From contig CAJNOI010000041.1 in assembly GCA_905250115.1 (NCBI GenBank), positions 136,228 to 200,227 of the forward strand: a stretch of DNA of 64,000 bases. The letters are read 5' to 3'. This document shows, piece after piece, positions 36,739-48,159 of this stretch; position 1 is the first letter of the stretch, and each line of letters begins with the position of its first letter. The notes below the pieces were generated by a model. The model had not been told where the DNA came from and ran no database searches. It saw only the letters and a program-made list of their open reading frames with translations. Position numbers and translations under genes: made by a program. Origin of the DNA: Adineta steineri. Its lineage: Eukaryota > Rotifera > Eurotatoria > Adinetida > Adinetidae.

Positions 36739-38117
36739 CTATCGAAAAATCATACGACCAGTTTTACCATAGAGAGCTAGAGAGAGAGAAAAAAAAACAT
36801 TTTATTTTTTATATTTAATATAAAAATACAAACCTAATGAACTACCATCTGGTGTTTCAGGCATACCAATTGCTTTAGCATAATTACTTGAATACCAACT
36901 GAATAAATACAATATATATATCGATGAATTTTTTGTTTAATTTAAATCTACTTACATACTCAATGATTCCGTTGCTAGAATAGTTCGAACAACTTTAGCA
37001 TAGAGTTTACATTTACGTTGAAATAATAAACAATTTATTTCTTGTGATGTTCTTGCTGGTGGAATTAAACAACACCAATTATTTTTACGTTCATCTTGTG
37101 CATCTAGTACAAGATTATTACCATTTTCACGAAATATCTATGAATAAAAAAAATTCAATATGATATTTGTTGAATATATACGTGTTTTTTTGCCAAAATA
37201 CTTTAACAAGAAATCCATTGCGTGGTGTTATTGTTAGTTTATCTTCGGGTATAAAACGACCTTCGAATGGACCGATAATAGTCGTTTTTAGAATACGTAT
37301 TGTTGGTGAAAATGTTATTGTATCATCACAACGACGCATTTGAATATGAGTTGGTAATGATAGTAAAACTCTATTAAAATTAAAATTTATTTAAACATAT
37401 GATAGATAATCATTTGAAATAAAAAAATGAGTCATAGTTTACAATCAATCACATGATGTTTTTTATAGTATTGACACTGACAAGGTAAGATTATCCTGAC
37501 TTATTTTGGTTTCAAATCGAAAATAAAAATAGGTTCATCAATCTATCAGAATTCCTTATGAATTAGGAACAATTAGAATAATCGTCATTCAAAATTCTTT
37601 TGATGCATATTATAGTGAGTTTCTTAAAAGTTTTTCATGTATAATTAATATCTATTAATCTTGAATTAGTACAATGTTTGCAGGTGTTTTGTAAAGTAAT
37701 CTAGATAGAAAAGTCTTATACAATTTAAATCAGATTCTAGTTCTTTAATTGACTGCAATAATTAATTATTGCCTTAACCTAGATGGATTGTAGAATTCCC
37801 CAAATATACACAAGCAGATGAGATCGAATGATAATTGCTTTCTTATACTATGACCCATACTATACGACATGACATTATTTGTTATGAAATCTAATCTACT
37901 TTATTCTTATCTTTAAAGTTATTAATATACATTATTTATTTATGAGATATCAACTATAGAATCTTATCTATGAATTGTTTTTTTCATACTTTGAAAGATT
38001 TCGAGTTAATGTTGATGATGGTTTTTTTTCTATTCCATTCATTTTTGATGATGATACAAAATCCGAACAATCATCTTCTGCATGATTATTAAAACAAATA
38101 ATACATATCATCGACAT
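36739..38117 (-). CDS. PR/SET-domain protein without zinc fingers (PRDM-like)
   Basis: Five exons: 38117-37990, 37370-37202, 37137-36956, 36898-36834, 36776-36739; 582 nt, 193 codons. A short N-terminus has a CxxC pair (CIICF). The PR domain then follows: LPTHIQ, IGPFEGRFIPEDK, GFLVKIFRENG, NNWCCLIPPARTSQEINCLLF, and the C-terminal WYSSNYAKAIG block that matches the LLVWYGDEYAKELG region of PRDM proteins. PRDM proteins are chromatin regulators, usually with C2H2 finger arrays after the PR domain; here the gene ends about 20 residues after it. It may be a PR-only family member or a truncated gene. The 619-nt first intron is long for this locus and could hide something. The gene follows the USP gene in tandem with 145 bp between them. 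Confidence 0.75.
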
Positions 38118-38262
38118 TTTTCTTTCTGAAAGTTCTAAAAATAAAATTAGAAAAAAGTCGCTTTCGTTGATTCATTTAAATCAAAATGATTCTATTGAAT
38201 TTTATTTATTCAATTGAATAGGAAAATAACATATATACATCAAAAAAAGAAACAAAACAAAA

Positions 38263-40764
38263 TCATGAACATTTTTCATAAAATAAAAGATAACAATTTT
38301 CGGTAACATATGATGTTTGAAAAAAGTTATTAATTTGATTAATTTCTGTTATACGTTCATCATCACATAGAAACCATCGATTATGATCTGCACGATATAG
38401 ACAAACACAATGTCCTTGAATACTCGGTGTAAAATTTGTAGAAGAATTTTCTGATAAATGCAAACAAATAGCTATTAAACGATAATGATAAGTATTTGAT
38501 AGATTCGTTAAGCCAAGCCATGTTGTATAATGAAGATGTGAAAGATCAAGAATTTTTTCAGGTTCAATTATAATTGATGTATTTAATTTAATTCCTGTTT
38601 GTGAAAGACGATCATATGAAAAACGTTTTAATTGAATAGATAGAATATCAGGAAAATTTGCAATCATTGTCTGTTTTTTTATTTTATAATTAAGATGAGT
38701 TTTTGTTAATGGAATAATATTATTAACAGAAGCTAAAAATTATCATAATAATAAATAATAGAATTAATTGAAAAATCTAGCATACATGATATAGGTGTTG
38801 ATGCAAATATTTGATCAGAAAATTGACGACGAGATGTAATTATAGGTGATAATGGAGTTCTAAAAGAAACGGATAATTTTTTTATGATACAATAATAACA
38901 AGTAACGCTCATCCAAGGACTCGCTTAGCTCCTTCTCCTAGAAAAATCGGTCTTCGATGTTTTTTTGACCTATCCCCTCACCACGGTCACCCACCAGACC
39001 TCAGAGTCGAACTCCCCGCATCGAAATACTACTAGAAATGTCTTTTTCGAAAAATCGGTCTTCGATGTTTTTTTGACCCTACGGACACACAAGCAGTTTA
39101 TGTTTACTGGACTCTTTTCTACGAGAAAGAGAATAATACATACGGTATTGGATTTAGAAGAGGAGTATGTTTAAGTCCTATGTTATGATCATTGAAGCAA
39201 TGTGAACATGATGTTGAATCAATCTATACGAATAGATTAAAAATAAAAATGAACGATTGAATTTTTTTAATAAATCTTTCACATACCATTTCAATTTTTG
39301 TTAATTGTGAAAGAATTTTTTCTAATGTTGTATTAGTTTTATTAACTGGTAAAATTAATATTTGAAATGGTTCTGTACGAAAACGAACATGAGAACAACT
39401 AAAATAATATTAATCAATTAATAATAATAAAAAGAAAATCGAATATTTAGAATTTTTATTACTTATTACAACAATGTGCATGAAGAATTTGACCAGAGAA
39501 TGTATGTTTTATTAATGAACCAAGTTGTATATGATGTAATAACCAAGTAAGATCAACATATTGAATTATACATGATGTTTGTGTATCGAGATTATCTAAT
39601 GTTATTGTATCATGCAGCTAAAAAGAAGAAAAAAAGAAATTCTTTGTATTCATCATCATCATATTCTATATTATCTACTTGTGCTTCTGTTTCTGCAAAT
39701 AATTTATTTAGATAATCAAGAGAAAATGTTGTTAACTTCGAATTTTGTACTTGTTCAATAACACTAAATAGATAAATCGAAATTATTTATTAAGAGAAAA
39801 AATTAAAAAATATTCTTTTACTTAGTTGAATAGAGAGATGATTGTTTTGAGAGAGATTCATTTAATACATCAATAATACATTGAAATAATTCGCAAATAT
39901 CTGTTGTTGTTTTTTGTGTTAATAAATTTGGATAAGTTAAATTTAACTTCGAAATAAATTCCGATGTATCAATAAGTGTATTCCAATGTTTATATTCTGA
40001 TGTACGATGATCATTTCGTAATTGTGAAATAAGATCAACAAATGTAAGTACGACTGGATCATAATTATAACGTGATATCTATATGAAAATTCAAAAGAAT
40101 TAAGTTTTCAATATTTAAATCTATCCTACATTTATATTTCGTTGTAATGATAAATAAAAACCATTGAGTGATGCTAAGCTTTGCAACAAAGCATTTAATG
40201 AACATGTTGTACCATGTAGATTAAAAATACCCGGTCTTGGTAATGTTTGAAGAAATGATGACTACAAAAAAGAAATGAAATAATATAAATATATAAATAA
40301 ATTTCTACTTGTTGAAGTCGAAGATCATTTGTTGGTTTAAGATGATAATTATATAGATATTCTTTTGGTATATTCTTTCTTTCGGATACTTTTGAATTAG
40401 ATCGATAAAAGATTAAATTTATTATCCAATTAAATAAATTTCGAACTATTTCTTTTATAGTACCAAGATTTTTTTCCGAATAAAGCGTACCAATAATATG
40501 AATTAATAGAAAAATTATTAATACATATGGTATATAATAATAGAATGATATAAAACCAATTAAAAAACCCAAAAACATACATTCATATAATAATATATCA
40601 AAACGTTTTTCTTTTCTAAATCAAAAAAACAGATTTGATTATTGAAAATTTCGAGAAAAATAATCATACCGATTATGAACAACAATAAATTTTGTAATAT
40701 TATCAATAATTAAATAAATAACAAAATCATAGAAGATATTGATTGGATTTAATATAAACCACAT
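38263..40764 (-). CDS. Ubiquitin carboxyl-terminal hydrolase, USP30-like
   Basis: Ten exons: 40764-40670, 40615-40309, 40261-40130, 40078-39822, 39763-39679, 39617-39463, 39398-39287, 39223-39144, 38859-38786, 38732-38263; 1767 nt, 588 codons. The Cys box reads GIFNLHGTTCSLNALLQSL with the catalytic Cys near residue 154; the usual Gly-Asn before Thr-Cys is His-Gly-Thr here. CCNNCSHVRF resembles the zinc-binding CxxC. The His box has GHCVCLYR near residue 540, then WFLCDDERI and YLLFYEK. Two hydrophobic segments lie in the first 90 residues, which fits the membrane-anchored mitochondrial/peroxisomal USP30, a negative regulator of mitophagy, though USP30 has one. USP family is firm; USP30 orthology is inferred from the anchor and the C-terminal block. 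Confidence 0.82.
38941..39078. repeat. 30-bp direct repeat pair in a GC-richer insertion within a USP intron
   Basis: GAAAAATCGGTCTTCGATGT plus ten more bases occurs exactly at 38941-38970 and 39049-39078, a 108-bp period. The segment about 38905-39115 is GC-richer than its surroundings and fills a 284-nt intron. It looks like one and a bit copies of a satellite or an element remnant. Confidence 0.7.
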
Positions 40765-40971
40765 TATTGATAATATTATTTTTAAAAAAACCACAATATA
40801 ATTTTAACAATTTTTTTCTTTCCTTTTTCTTTACGAAACAAAGAATGAACAACGTAAATAATTCGTTCATTATCGAACCAATGAAATTTATCGAAATGTG
40901 CATATTTATATATACATAGTGGATAATAGTTTGTCCATTTTTTATTGAAATTCATATTAAAGAAGTTAAAC
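40765..40971. promoter_or_regulatory. 207-bp bidirectional promoter, USP / peroxiredoxin 5
   Basis: The start codons of the two divergent genes are only 207 bp apart, so core promoters must share this interval. A minus-strand frame inside it (40782-40973) has no family resemblance and is probably chance. Confidence 0.55.
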
Positions 40972-41932
40972 ATGTTTCATCTCCAAAAATCGATTCAATT
41001 AGCAACAGGTGTTCGAGCTTTTCATGCATCGAAACCTTTATTTTTATTTGGTAGCGGTGTTATTAAAGTAGAAGAGGAAAAAAATATTCTTTCGTATTAA
41101 AAAAGTTATTGTTTTCATGTAGGAAGGTGCTACTTTACCAAATCATACACTTTTTGAAAATACACCAAAGAATAAAGTGAATACTAAAGATCTTTTTGCT
41201 GGCAAAAAAGGAAGTAAGTAAATTATTAATTTATTTTCTGTGCTAATCTTATTCATATTTAGTTTTATTTGGTGTTCCGGGTGCATGTAAGTTTATATTT
41301 CTATTCAATTTTAAAATAATTCTTAGTTTTTTTCCTCTTACGACTTAGTCACTCCCGGTTGTTCTAAAGTATGATATTGTATATGTGTATGTTTATTGAA
41401 TAATTCATTGAGTATTTTAGACACATTTACCTGGTTATGTTGATTCAGCAAAGGATTTTAAAAAACTTGGTTATGATACAATTGTTTGTGTTACAGTTAA
41501 TGATCCATTTGTATGTGAAGCTTGGGCAAAAGAACATAAAGCTGATGGACAAGTAAGAAAATAGATTTAAATTCTATATATATTGTTGATATTTTAAAAT
41601 TAATTTCAGGTACGAGTCTTAGCTGATCCCGATGCTAAATTTACTAAGGTAAAAACAACGAAAAAGGAAAAACAGAATTATTTCATTCATTGGTATTTTT
41701 AGGCTCTCGGTCTTGAAAAAGATATGACTGCTGTATTAGGCAATGTTCGATCATCACGGTATGTCTATTTCAAAAATTGAATTATAATAATCATTTTTTT
41801 CATAGATATGCAATGGTTGTTGATGATAATAAAGTTAAGAAATTATTTGTTGAACCAGATGGTACAGGTTTAACATGTTCACTTTCAAAGAATTTAATTG
41901 ACAGTATCAAGAAAGGTGATTTGGCCAAATAG
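40972..41932 (+). CDS. PRDX5: Peroxiredoxin 5, mitochondrial
   Basis: Eight exons: 40972-41067, 41123-41213, 41263-41286, 41349-41368, 41421-41552, 41610-41648, 41703-41758, 41806-41932; 585 nt, 194 codons. The peroxidatic Cys is Cys75 in PGAFTPGCSKTHLPGYV and the Prx5 resolving Cys is near residue 177 in EPDGTGLTCSLSKN, so it should be an atypical 2-Cys enzyme reducing hydrogen peroxide, alkyl peroxides and peroxynitrite. The first 32 residues (MFHLQKSIQLATGVRAFHAS) are basic and amphipathic, a good mitochondrial targeting sequence. Length equals the usual family size. Exons 3 and 4 are 24 and 20 nt; exon 4 carries the catalytic Cys. Confidence 0.96.
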
Positions 41933-42168
41933 TTATCTTATGACACTATCACATATTAACTATCTACTATTCTTTTTATTTCTTTTTCCTTTATCATTTA
42001 TATCTGTGCACGTTTTTCTATCATTTTGATAATAATAAATAAAGATCATATGCGTGTACACATCCATATACATACTATTATATATATATAAATAGAAAAG
42101 AAAAGAAAGAGAATGATTAACGTCAGTTTACAAATAAAATTCTTTTATATATTTTTAGATTTATAATC
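41933..42168. other. Short intergenic region
   Basis: 236 bp between PRDX5 and POLA2 with an AATAAA at about 42040, probably the PRDX5 polyadenylation signal and the POLA2 promoter. Confidence 0.5.
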
Positions 42169-44355
42169 ATGGAAGATTTTGATATGGATGCCGACGATAA
42201 TATGGAACAAGAAAATGATAAATCTCCAAAGAAAAAACCTCATCAACCATCTGGCATTGCAATTGATGCACTTGCTGGTTTACTTGATAGTTATTCATCA
42301 GCAGAAACGAAAGTAAGATAATTATATAACATACATTAAATATTTTCTTTTATATAGAATTCTCGTCGTTCAGCTATACCAATACCTTTACAACAACAAC
42401 AAGGAAGTCATTCATTATCATCAACAACAATTGCTACTCCTGTACGTGCAACAAATATTACTCAACAAGTTAGTACACCAAATGTAGCAACATTTCAAGC
42501 TCGATTAAATAAAGAAGAAACTATTGTTGAACATATTGGAAATAAATCAAATAATAAAGATAAAACTGAAAGAAAAAAATTACCTTCAATACAATTTCAA
42601 TCTTTAGTTAAACCTTATAAATATATGTATCAAACAATATATAAACGTGCTAATGGTGGTTACTATATTAATGTTAAAATTCAAATCATAATCTATTGTT
42701 TTATTTAGCACTTAATAAACAAATAGAAGAATTTGAAGATTTATTTCTAACTATGATTAATAATAAAGAAAATGAAAAATCAAATATTGTTCTTTATCCA
42801 GTTGGAAATGCTGTTCAAGTAAATATTTTATATATTTATATTTTCACATATCCATGTAATGATTAATTAGGATGAAGTTCAACTTGTTGGTCGTATTGTA
42901 TGTGATTCAGCTGGTCAATTAAATGCTCAATCAATAACACTTGAAGGTTCATCTCGAACATCGAAATGTAATCGTGTTCGACTAGATGTTTCATCTTTAC
43001 CTAGTTATTCATTGTTTCCTGGACAAGTAAATACGCTATATCATTAAAAGTTTATTATAAATTATTCTGTAAATATATAGATTATATTTGTTTCTGGTAT
43101 TTATACAAATGATGGATTTTTTCATGCAAAACAATTAACAAATGTAAACAAAACACAAAAGATTAAATTTCTAAGATAAAAATGTATTAATTTTATTTAG
43201 TTACCATTAGTTCCACATCCAATTGAAACAAAAATATCAAATGATATATCTTTTATGATTGCTGCTGGTCCATTTCTACTTGCAAATGGAAATTTAAGTG
43301 CATTCGAAGAACTTCTTAAACGAGCAGAAGAAGATTTATCAATACAATCATTAATTTTGGTATTTATTTTTACTTATGAACATTCTTCTTTTTTTTTAAA
43401 CATACAAATTCTTCTAGATTGGCCCATTTATTGATGAACGTTCATCATATGTACAAAATTTACAGGACAAAACTTATGAACAATTATTTAATGAATTATT
43501 AGAAAAAATCAAAAGGTACTATTTCTCATTATACTACAAAATCAAGAGAAAATAATCGATTTTGTATTAATTTTAGTTTTCGTGTAAAAACAATTCTTAT
43601 TCCATCATTACGCGATATTCATCATGATTCAATTTATCCTTTAAGTCCATTTATAAATAATGAAAATAAAGATTCAGTATGTTAAAATAATTAATTTAAA
43701 TAATTGAATAATTTCTTTTTATTTCTTAGACAATTATTTATGGTTGTGAACCATCTATTCTATCATTTGATGATCTTCAATGTGCAATAACATCAACAGA
43801 TATTCTCTGTCATTTAAGTTCAGAAGAAATTAGTTTGTAAGTTTATTTAAATATATATATTAACTTTTCTTTTTTTTCTATTCATAGAAATCAAACAACA
43901 GATCGAATGAGTCGATTAATTCGTCATTTATTTCAACAAAAATCGTATGTTTTTGGAAAACTAATAATCTGCAATTAATTATTTTATTTAATAAATAGTT
44001 TCTATCCATTGATTCCGCCTAATGAATCAGTTTCTATTGAATATGATCAAGCATTTGAATATGCAAAAATTGATACATTACCTCATTTATTTATTACTTC
44101 ATCTGATCTTCGACCATTTATTAAGGTATGAGAAGAAAATGAAGGAATTTATTTTTAATTCTATTTTATTCAAAATAGTTTATTGATTCAGTATGTGCAA
44201 TAAATATTGGTCGATTAGTTAAAAATCAAGATTCAACAATGATTAATAATGCAAGTGGAACATATGCAAAAATATTTCTTAATAAAACTTCTGATGATAT
44301 TAATAATGGTACTATTTTAAATGATCATTTACATATTCAGATACTTCGATTATAA
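42169..44355 (+). CDS. POLA2: DNA polymerase alpha subunit B
   Basis: Twelve exons: 42169-42312, 42358-42658, 42709-42818, 42871-43026, 43081-43143, 43201-43359, 43418-43515, 43577-43676, 43730-43836, 43888-43944, 43999-44125, 44179-44355; 1599 nt, 532 codons. The exon 2 end could be 42655 instead of 42658 (both keep the frame). The product has the B-subunit OB fold (VQLVGRIVCDSAGQLNAQSI, YSLFPGQIIFVSGI) and the inactive calcineurin-like phosphoesterase domain (IAAGPFLLANG, LIGPFIDERSSYVQ, LIPSLRDIHHDSIYP, DILCHLSSEEIS). The C-terminal block (YAKIDTLPHLFITSSDLRPF) is typical of the subunit. It tethers the Pol alpha-primase complex in replication initiation. Somewhat shorter than vertebrate POLA2 (about 600), mostly in the N-terminal region. 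Confidence 0.93.
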
Positions 44356-44985
44356 TTTCATATATATATATACATTCTTGTTATTGTCAGATATTATTTT
44401 TCTTTTGTTATCATATTGTGTATTGAATAAAAAAAATGTTTTTTGATTAAAAAACAGTATGACTTATTTATCTAGAAGAACCACAATTACAATCTACTCT
44501 TCTCAACTTTTTCTTCTCAGCCATCGATCGTATTGTTATTGAAGTAAAAAAAAATGTAATAATTGAAAAATGCACAATTGAATATTCTGATGCGCTTCAT
44601 CTTCAGAGTATGGGTGTAAGAGAATGAATTCAATACACACACCCTGAAATACTATTATTTTTCTGATTTTCTACTCAAAACTCCATCACTTCGCTTCAAT
44701 TTTCAGTTTATTTTAAGCTTTCCTTCTTTTTTATATTTTAACCTTTTCTTTCATATCGACAGCCTTGATCGGGATTTTGATTTAAATAAATTTAACAAAA
44801 CCCGTCGATGAACAGAATTGTATATTTAATTAATTATTTTATAAGCACACCTTACAGCAAGAGCTCAGTATTCTGCATAAGCTAGATTACTGAAAAGCAA
44901 AAGTACACATTACTAGATTAAAGTTGTCCATTTGCTACAAGATAGACTAGTAAGTTTTTGATGGATTCCACACCCACACAGATCC
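44356..44985. other. Convergent intergenic region, edge of the accessory block
   Basis: Lies between POLA2 and the LRR exon array. It contains one telomere-like hairpin (44607-44645) and otherwise no recognisable gene. Confidence 0.5.
44607..44645. repeat. Telomere-like hairpin
   Basis: AGTATGGGTGT, a short AT-rich loop, then ACACACACCCT. First of a series of such hairpins in the right part of the window. Confidence 0.5.
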
Positions 44986-46073
44986 TTATAATACCACTCT
45001 GTTATTCTGTAGTGCATCACCGAGATATTGTGCTCCTTCATCTCCGATTGCGTTCAACGAGAGATTCAGTGTGGTAAGTGTCTGTATGAGAGAGGACATA
45101 TAGTTAATGTGAAATAGTTGAAGAGTGAGTGACTACTACTGTGTTATTTCGTAGTGCATCGCCGAAATGTTGTGCTCCTTCATTTCCGATTCTGTTGCAT
45201 CCTAGATCTAGTCTGGTGAGTGTCTATATGAGAAAGTATAAATAGTTAAGGTGAAACAGGTGAAGAGTAAATGTTTGTTACTGTGTTAATTCGTAGTGCT
45301 TCACCGAGATGTTGTGCTCCTTCAGCTCCGATTCCGTTGTTGAAGAGATTCAGTGTGGTGAGTGTCTATATGAGAAAGTACAAATAGTTAATGTGAAATA
45401 GGCGAAGAGTGAATGAGTATTACTGTGTTAATTTGTAGTGCATCGCTCAAATATTGTACTCCTTCATCACCGATGGCGTTCAACGAGAGATGGAGTGTGG
45501 TGAGTGCCTGTATAAGAAAGTACAAGTAGTTAATGTGAAATACGTGAAGAGTGAATGTCTGTTACTGTGTTAATTAGTAGTACATCACCAAGATGTTGTG
45601 CTCCTTTATCTCCGATTTTGTTTTGCTGGAGATTCAGATTGGTGAGTGTCTGTATGAAAGAGGACAGATAGTAATGTGAAACAGGTGAAGAGTGAATAAA
45701 TATAACAGTATTAATTAGTAGTGCTTCACCAAGATGTTGTGCTCCCTCAGCTCCGATTCCGCTGCTATGGAGAATCAGTGTGGTGAGCGCCTGTATGATA
45801 AAGTACAAATAGTTATGCGAAACAGGTAAACAATGAATGAACATCACGGTATTAATTCGTAGCGCATCGCCAAGATGTTGTGCTCCTTTCGCTCCGATTG
45901 CGTTCCACGAGAGATTCAATGTGGTAAGTGTCTGTATCAGAGAGGGCAGATAGTTAATGTGAAATATGTGACGAGTGAATTAATATTACTGTGTTATTTC
46001 GTAGTGCATCCCCGATATGTTGTGCTCTTTTCATTCCGATTCTGTTGTACGAGAGATTGAGTGTGGTGAGTGT
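44986..46073 (-). CDS. Leucine-rich-repeat exon array, eight LRR exons
   Basis: Eight consecutive LRR-coding exons start at 46073, 45931, 45790, 45649, 45507, 45365, 45223 and 45081. Each of the first seven is 84 nt (28 residues) of the form TLTTLNLSWNAIGAKGAQHL followed by GDALRINT, and is followed by a 57-58-nt intron with GT and CAG/TAG ends. The eighth reads into VVL and a TAA stop at 44988-44986. The phase is 0 at each junction, so any number of units can be gained or lost without frameshift. This is the ribonuclease-inhibitor/NLR type of LRR, used for protein recognition. The array is probably the C-terminal part of a gene whose N-terminus is the F-box exon at 47004-47141, but the middle looks degenerate. 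Confidence 0.8.
45081..46073. repeat. Tandem duplication, period 141-142 bp, about eight copies
   Basis: Unit starts are spaced 142, 141, 141, 142, 142, 142 and 142 bp. Exon and intron were duplicated together; the exons are more alike than the introns. Confidence 0.85.
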
Positions 46074-47003
46074 CTGTATCGTGTTTTTTGTAAATGGATA
46101 TGAAATAGGATTTCAGAATGGTTATGTTCTTGCGTAGTGTTCTCAGTCGGTGTTCTGATGATATGGATCGGAGATCATATTCGTTCTATGTGTATTTTTT
46201 ACTGATTGAGAGGAACTGAAAGTTTTCAATGGTAGAGGATGAAAGGTGCTAGGTATTTGTCAAGAATGCACAGAAATTCTCATCGTGGTCTCAGAATGTT
46301 ATTGTCATGGGAAGAGGATTAAATCGAAGTGAAGGCTTATTTGCCACTCTCGAACAATTTCACTAGCTATTCACTGGTATGTCTATGTCCGTCCACACTA
46401 AATACAAAAATGGCCTGAATCGAAATCAAATAGTATTTCACAGATTGCATCGAAGTCGAAGCCTTTTTCTGAGGTTTCGTAGTTTTTTCACGAAATCTTC
46501 AAAAGGGTCTTCAGTTGGTACTAAACCTTCAAGGAAGCTTCGATTTCTTTGCAAGACTGGCTATGTATGCCATCTGAAATACTCTAAATGGCATTACACT
46601 TACACAGCTATGTCCTCTAAGTTCTCATCGAACTTTGCGTACCACTCCTCCTACTTTAGATTGGAGTGAAGTTTTGGGCCAGCTGGTTCCCTTTCTGAAG
46701 TACTTTTAGTGTAGTTTCATCCATAGTCAAAGCGGCACTCATCCACATCTGTTACAACTTTCACTAACGTAAGTATCATCTAACGAGTAACTGAAAAAAT
46801 GAAGGAGCATGAGAACGAATATTTGTTCGGGTATCATCTTGAGGCATAATTCTCTTATGTGTAGATGAGATAATGACTAATAGATCAGCCTATCTGACTA
46901 TAGCTTCGTTGTCTACTGTTGTATCATGCGTATCGGTCGTAAGGGTGTGGAATAACTGGAGGTTTCATGAACATTAGCAGGATATAATAAGAAAAAGCGT
47001 TAC
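46074..47003 (-). pseudogene. Degenerate middle part of the F-box/LRR gene
   Basis: Between the F-box exon and the LRR array the minus strand has coding-like fragments broken by stops. One is an acceptor CAG followed by MWMSAALTMDETTLKVLQKG and about ten residues to a TAA. Others contain YAKFDENLEDIAV and LEGLVPTEDPFEDFVKKLRN. GC content and codon use are higher than in the flanks, as in coding DNA. No single frame crosses the region. It may be a recently broken gene, or exons I cannot join by eye. Confidence 0.4.
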
Positions 47004-47141
47004 CTGATATCGATCGTAGGTGTCAACGATTTGGTTGAGTCGCTGGCACACATTTCGCATAGAAAACAGCATAGTGATGTCACTCTGATGGTCTAAAATT
47101 CGGTAGATCAGATCTACCGGTAATGTAATCAAACTTGCCAT
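47004..47141 (-). CDS. F-box exon (N-terminus of an F-box/LRR-type gene)
   Basis: ATG at 47141 opens 46 codons ending in a GTAACG donor. The product (MASLITLPVDLIYRILDHQS, then DITMLFSMRNVCQRLNQIVD) is a clean F-box: LPxDLIYRILD followed by the helix with VCQRL. F-box proteins recruit substrates to SCF ubiquitin ligases through SKP1. N-terminal F-box genes with C-terminal LRRs are numerous in bdelloids. Whether it is spliced to the LRR array to its left is not proven. Confidence 0.65.
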
Positions 47142-47981
47142 AATTTTGTTTGTCTCTGATAGAAACTGTTGAAATTTGTGGTGTGTTGTTGCTATTTTTT
47201 CTTCTCTTGAAATGCGTATTTACTTCACGTGCGTTGTATTTTACTTCTGATGGTGCAATTATGCATTTGAAGAAAGAAACGTCGAAGAAAAAAATCGACG
47301 ACAGAATGTTCTGCTTGTACCAATAGGTAGAAGTAACGTCTTGATTGATTGAAGTTTAGTAATGCGATGGTGTATGAGAAATGTGAAAATGTGATACTCC
47401 TGGTCACAACCAGCGATATTCACTTGGTTACTAAACAAAGCGATAGAAAAAAACTATGCTTGCACATACTCGTTGTTCTTTTATTAAAGGAATCTTAAAA
47501 GAACAAAAAAAAACACTTTCTTATTGAATAATTGTGCATCGCCATTTGCTAGTGTCTCTCAGTATCATATGTATGGTGCCCACTTTAAAAAGTCAAACGA
47601 ATTGAGAGAAAACATGAACGCTATTATAGAAGCACACAAAATCATGTCATGGCAACCCACTTTAGCCGCAAGTAGAAAATACATGTTTTAAATGTATAAT
47701 ATTCTCTTTTTCGTAGTATTCTTAGCATACTCTTTTCGAATATGAGACTTGTTGTTCAAACGAATTCATTTCAGTCTATGAAATAATTTATTTTATAACA
47801 AATTGAAGTTATCGTGTGAGACTAGTTGACTTATTCTATAGAATTAGTCGATTATTTTGATCGAGACATTTTTATTCGCAGAAGCAGCACACTTGAAAAA
47901 GAAGCGTATATCAAAGTACTTAGAAATATATCAAATTCTGTTTAAATGTCCTTAGATATTTGAGATGATATGAAACATAAT

Positions 47982-48028
47982 TGAGGGTGTGGGTATGCTA
48001 TTCGTCTGTCACACATCCAACACTCATT
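47982..48028. repeat. Telomere-like hairpin
   Basis: TGAGGGTGTGGGTATG, a loop, then TCACACATCCAACACTCA. The arms pair imperfectly. Confidence 0.5.
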
Positions 48029-48159
48029 GGACCGTATTATAATAGTGTCCCAAATGCTATCGATAGAAACTCAAGGTACCACTAAAGACACTTTTATAAC
48101 AATCCAAAGTTTATCACAGTTAACATAGGAACCAATAACTAATGGATGCTGATTTATTT

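Noticed and set aside
40782..40973. 63-codon frame (-) between USP and PRDX5
   Set aside because: Lies in the short bidirectional promoter, no family resemblance, and the USP frame starts cleanly at 40764.
45081..46073. CRISPR-like array because of the even 142-bp period
   Set aside because: The repeated units are spliced LRR-coding exons with introns, not short palindromic repeats with unique spacers.
46379..46669. 96-codon plus-strand frame, Arg/Ser/Phe-rich
   Set aside because: Antisense of coding-like fragments in the decayed F-box/LRR middle region.
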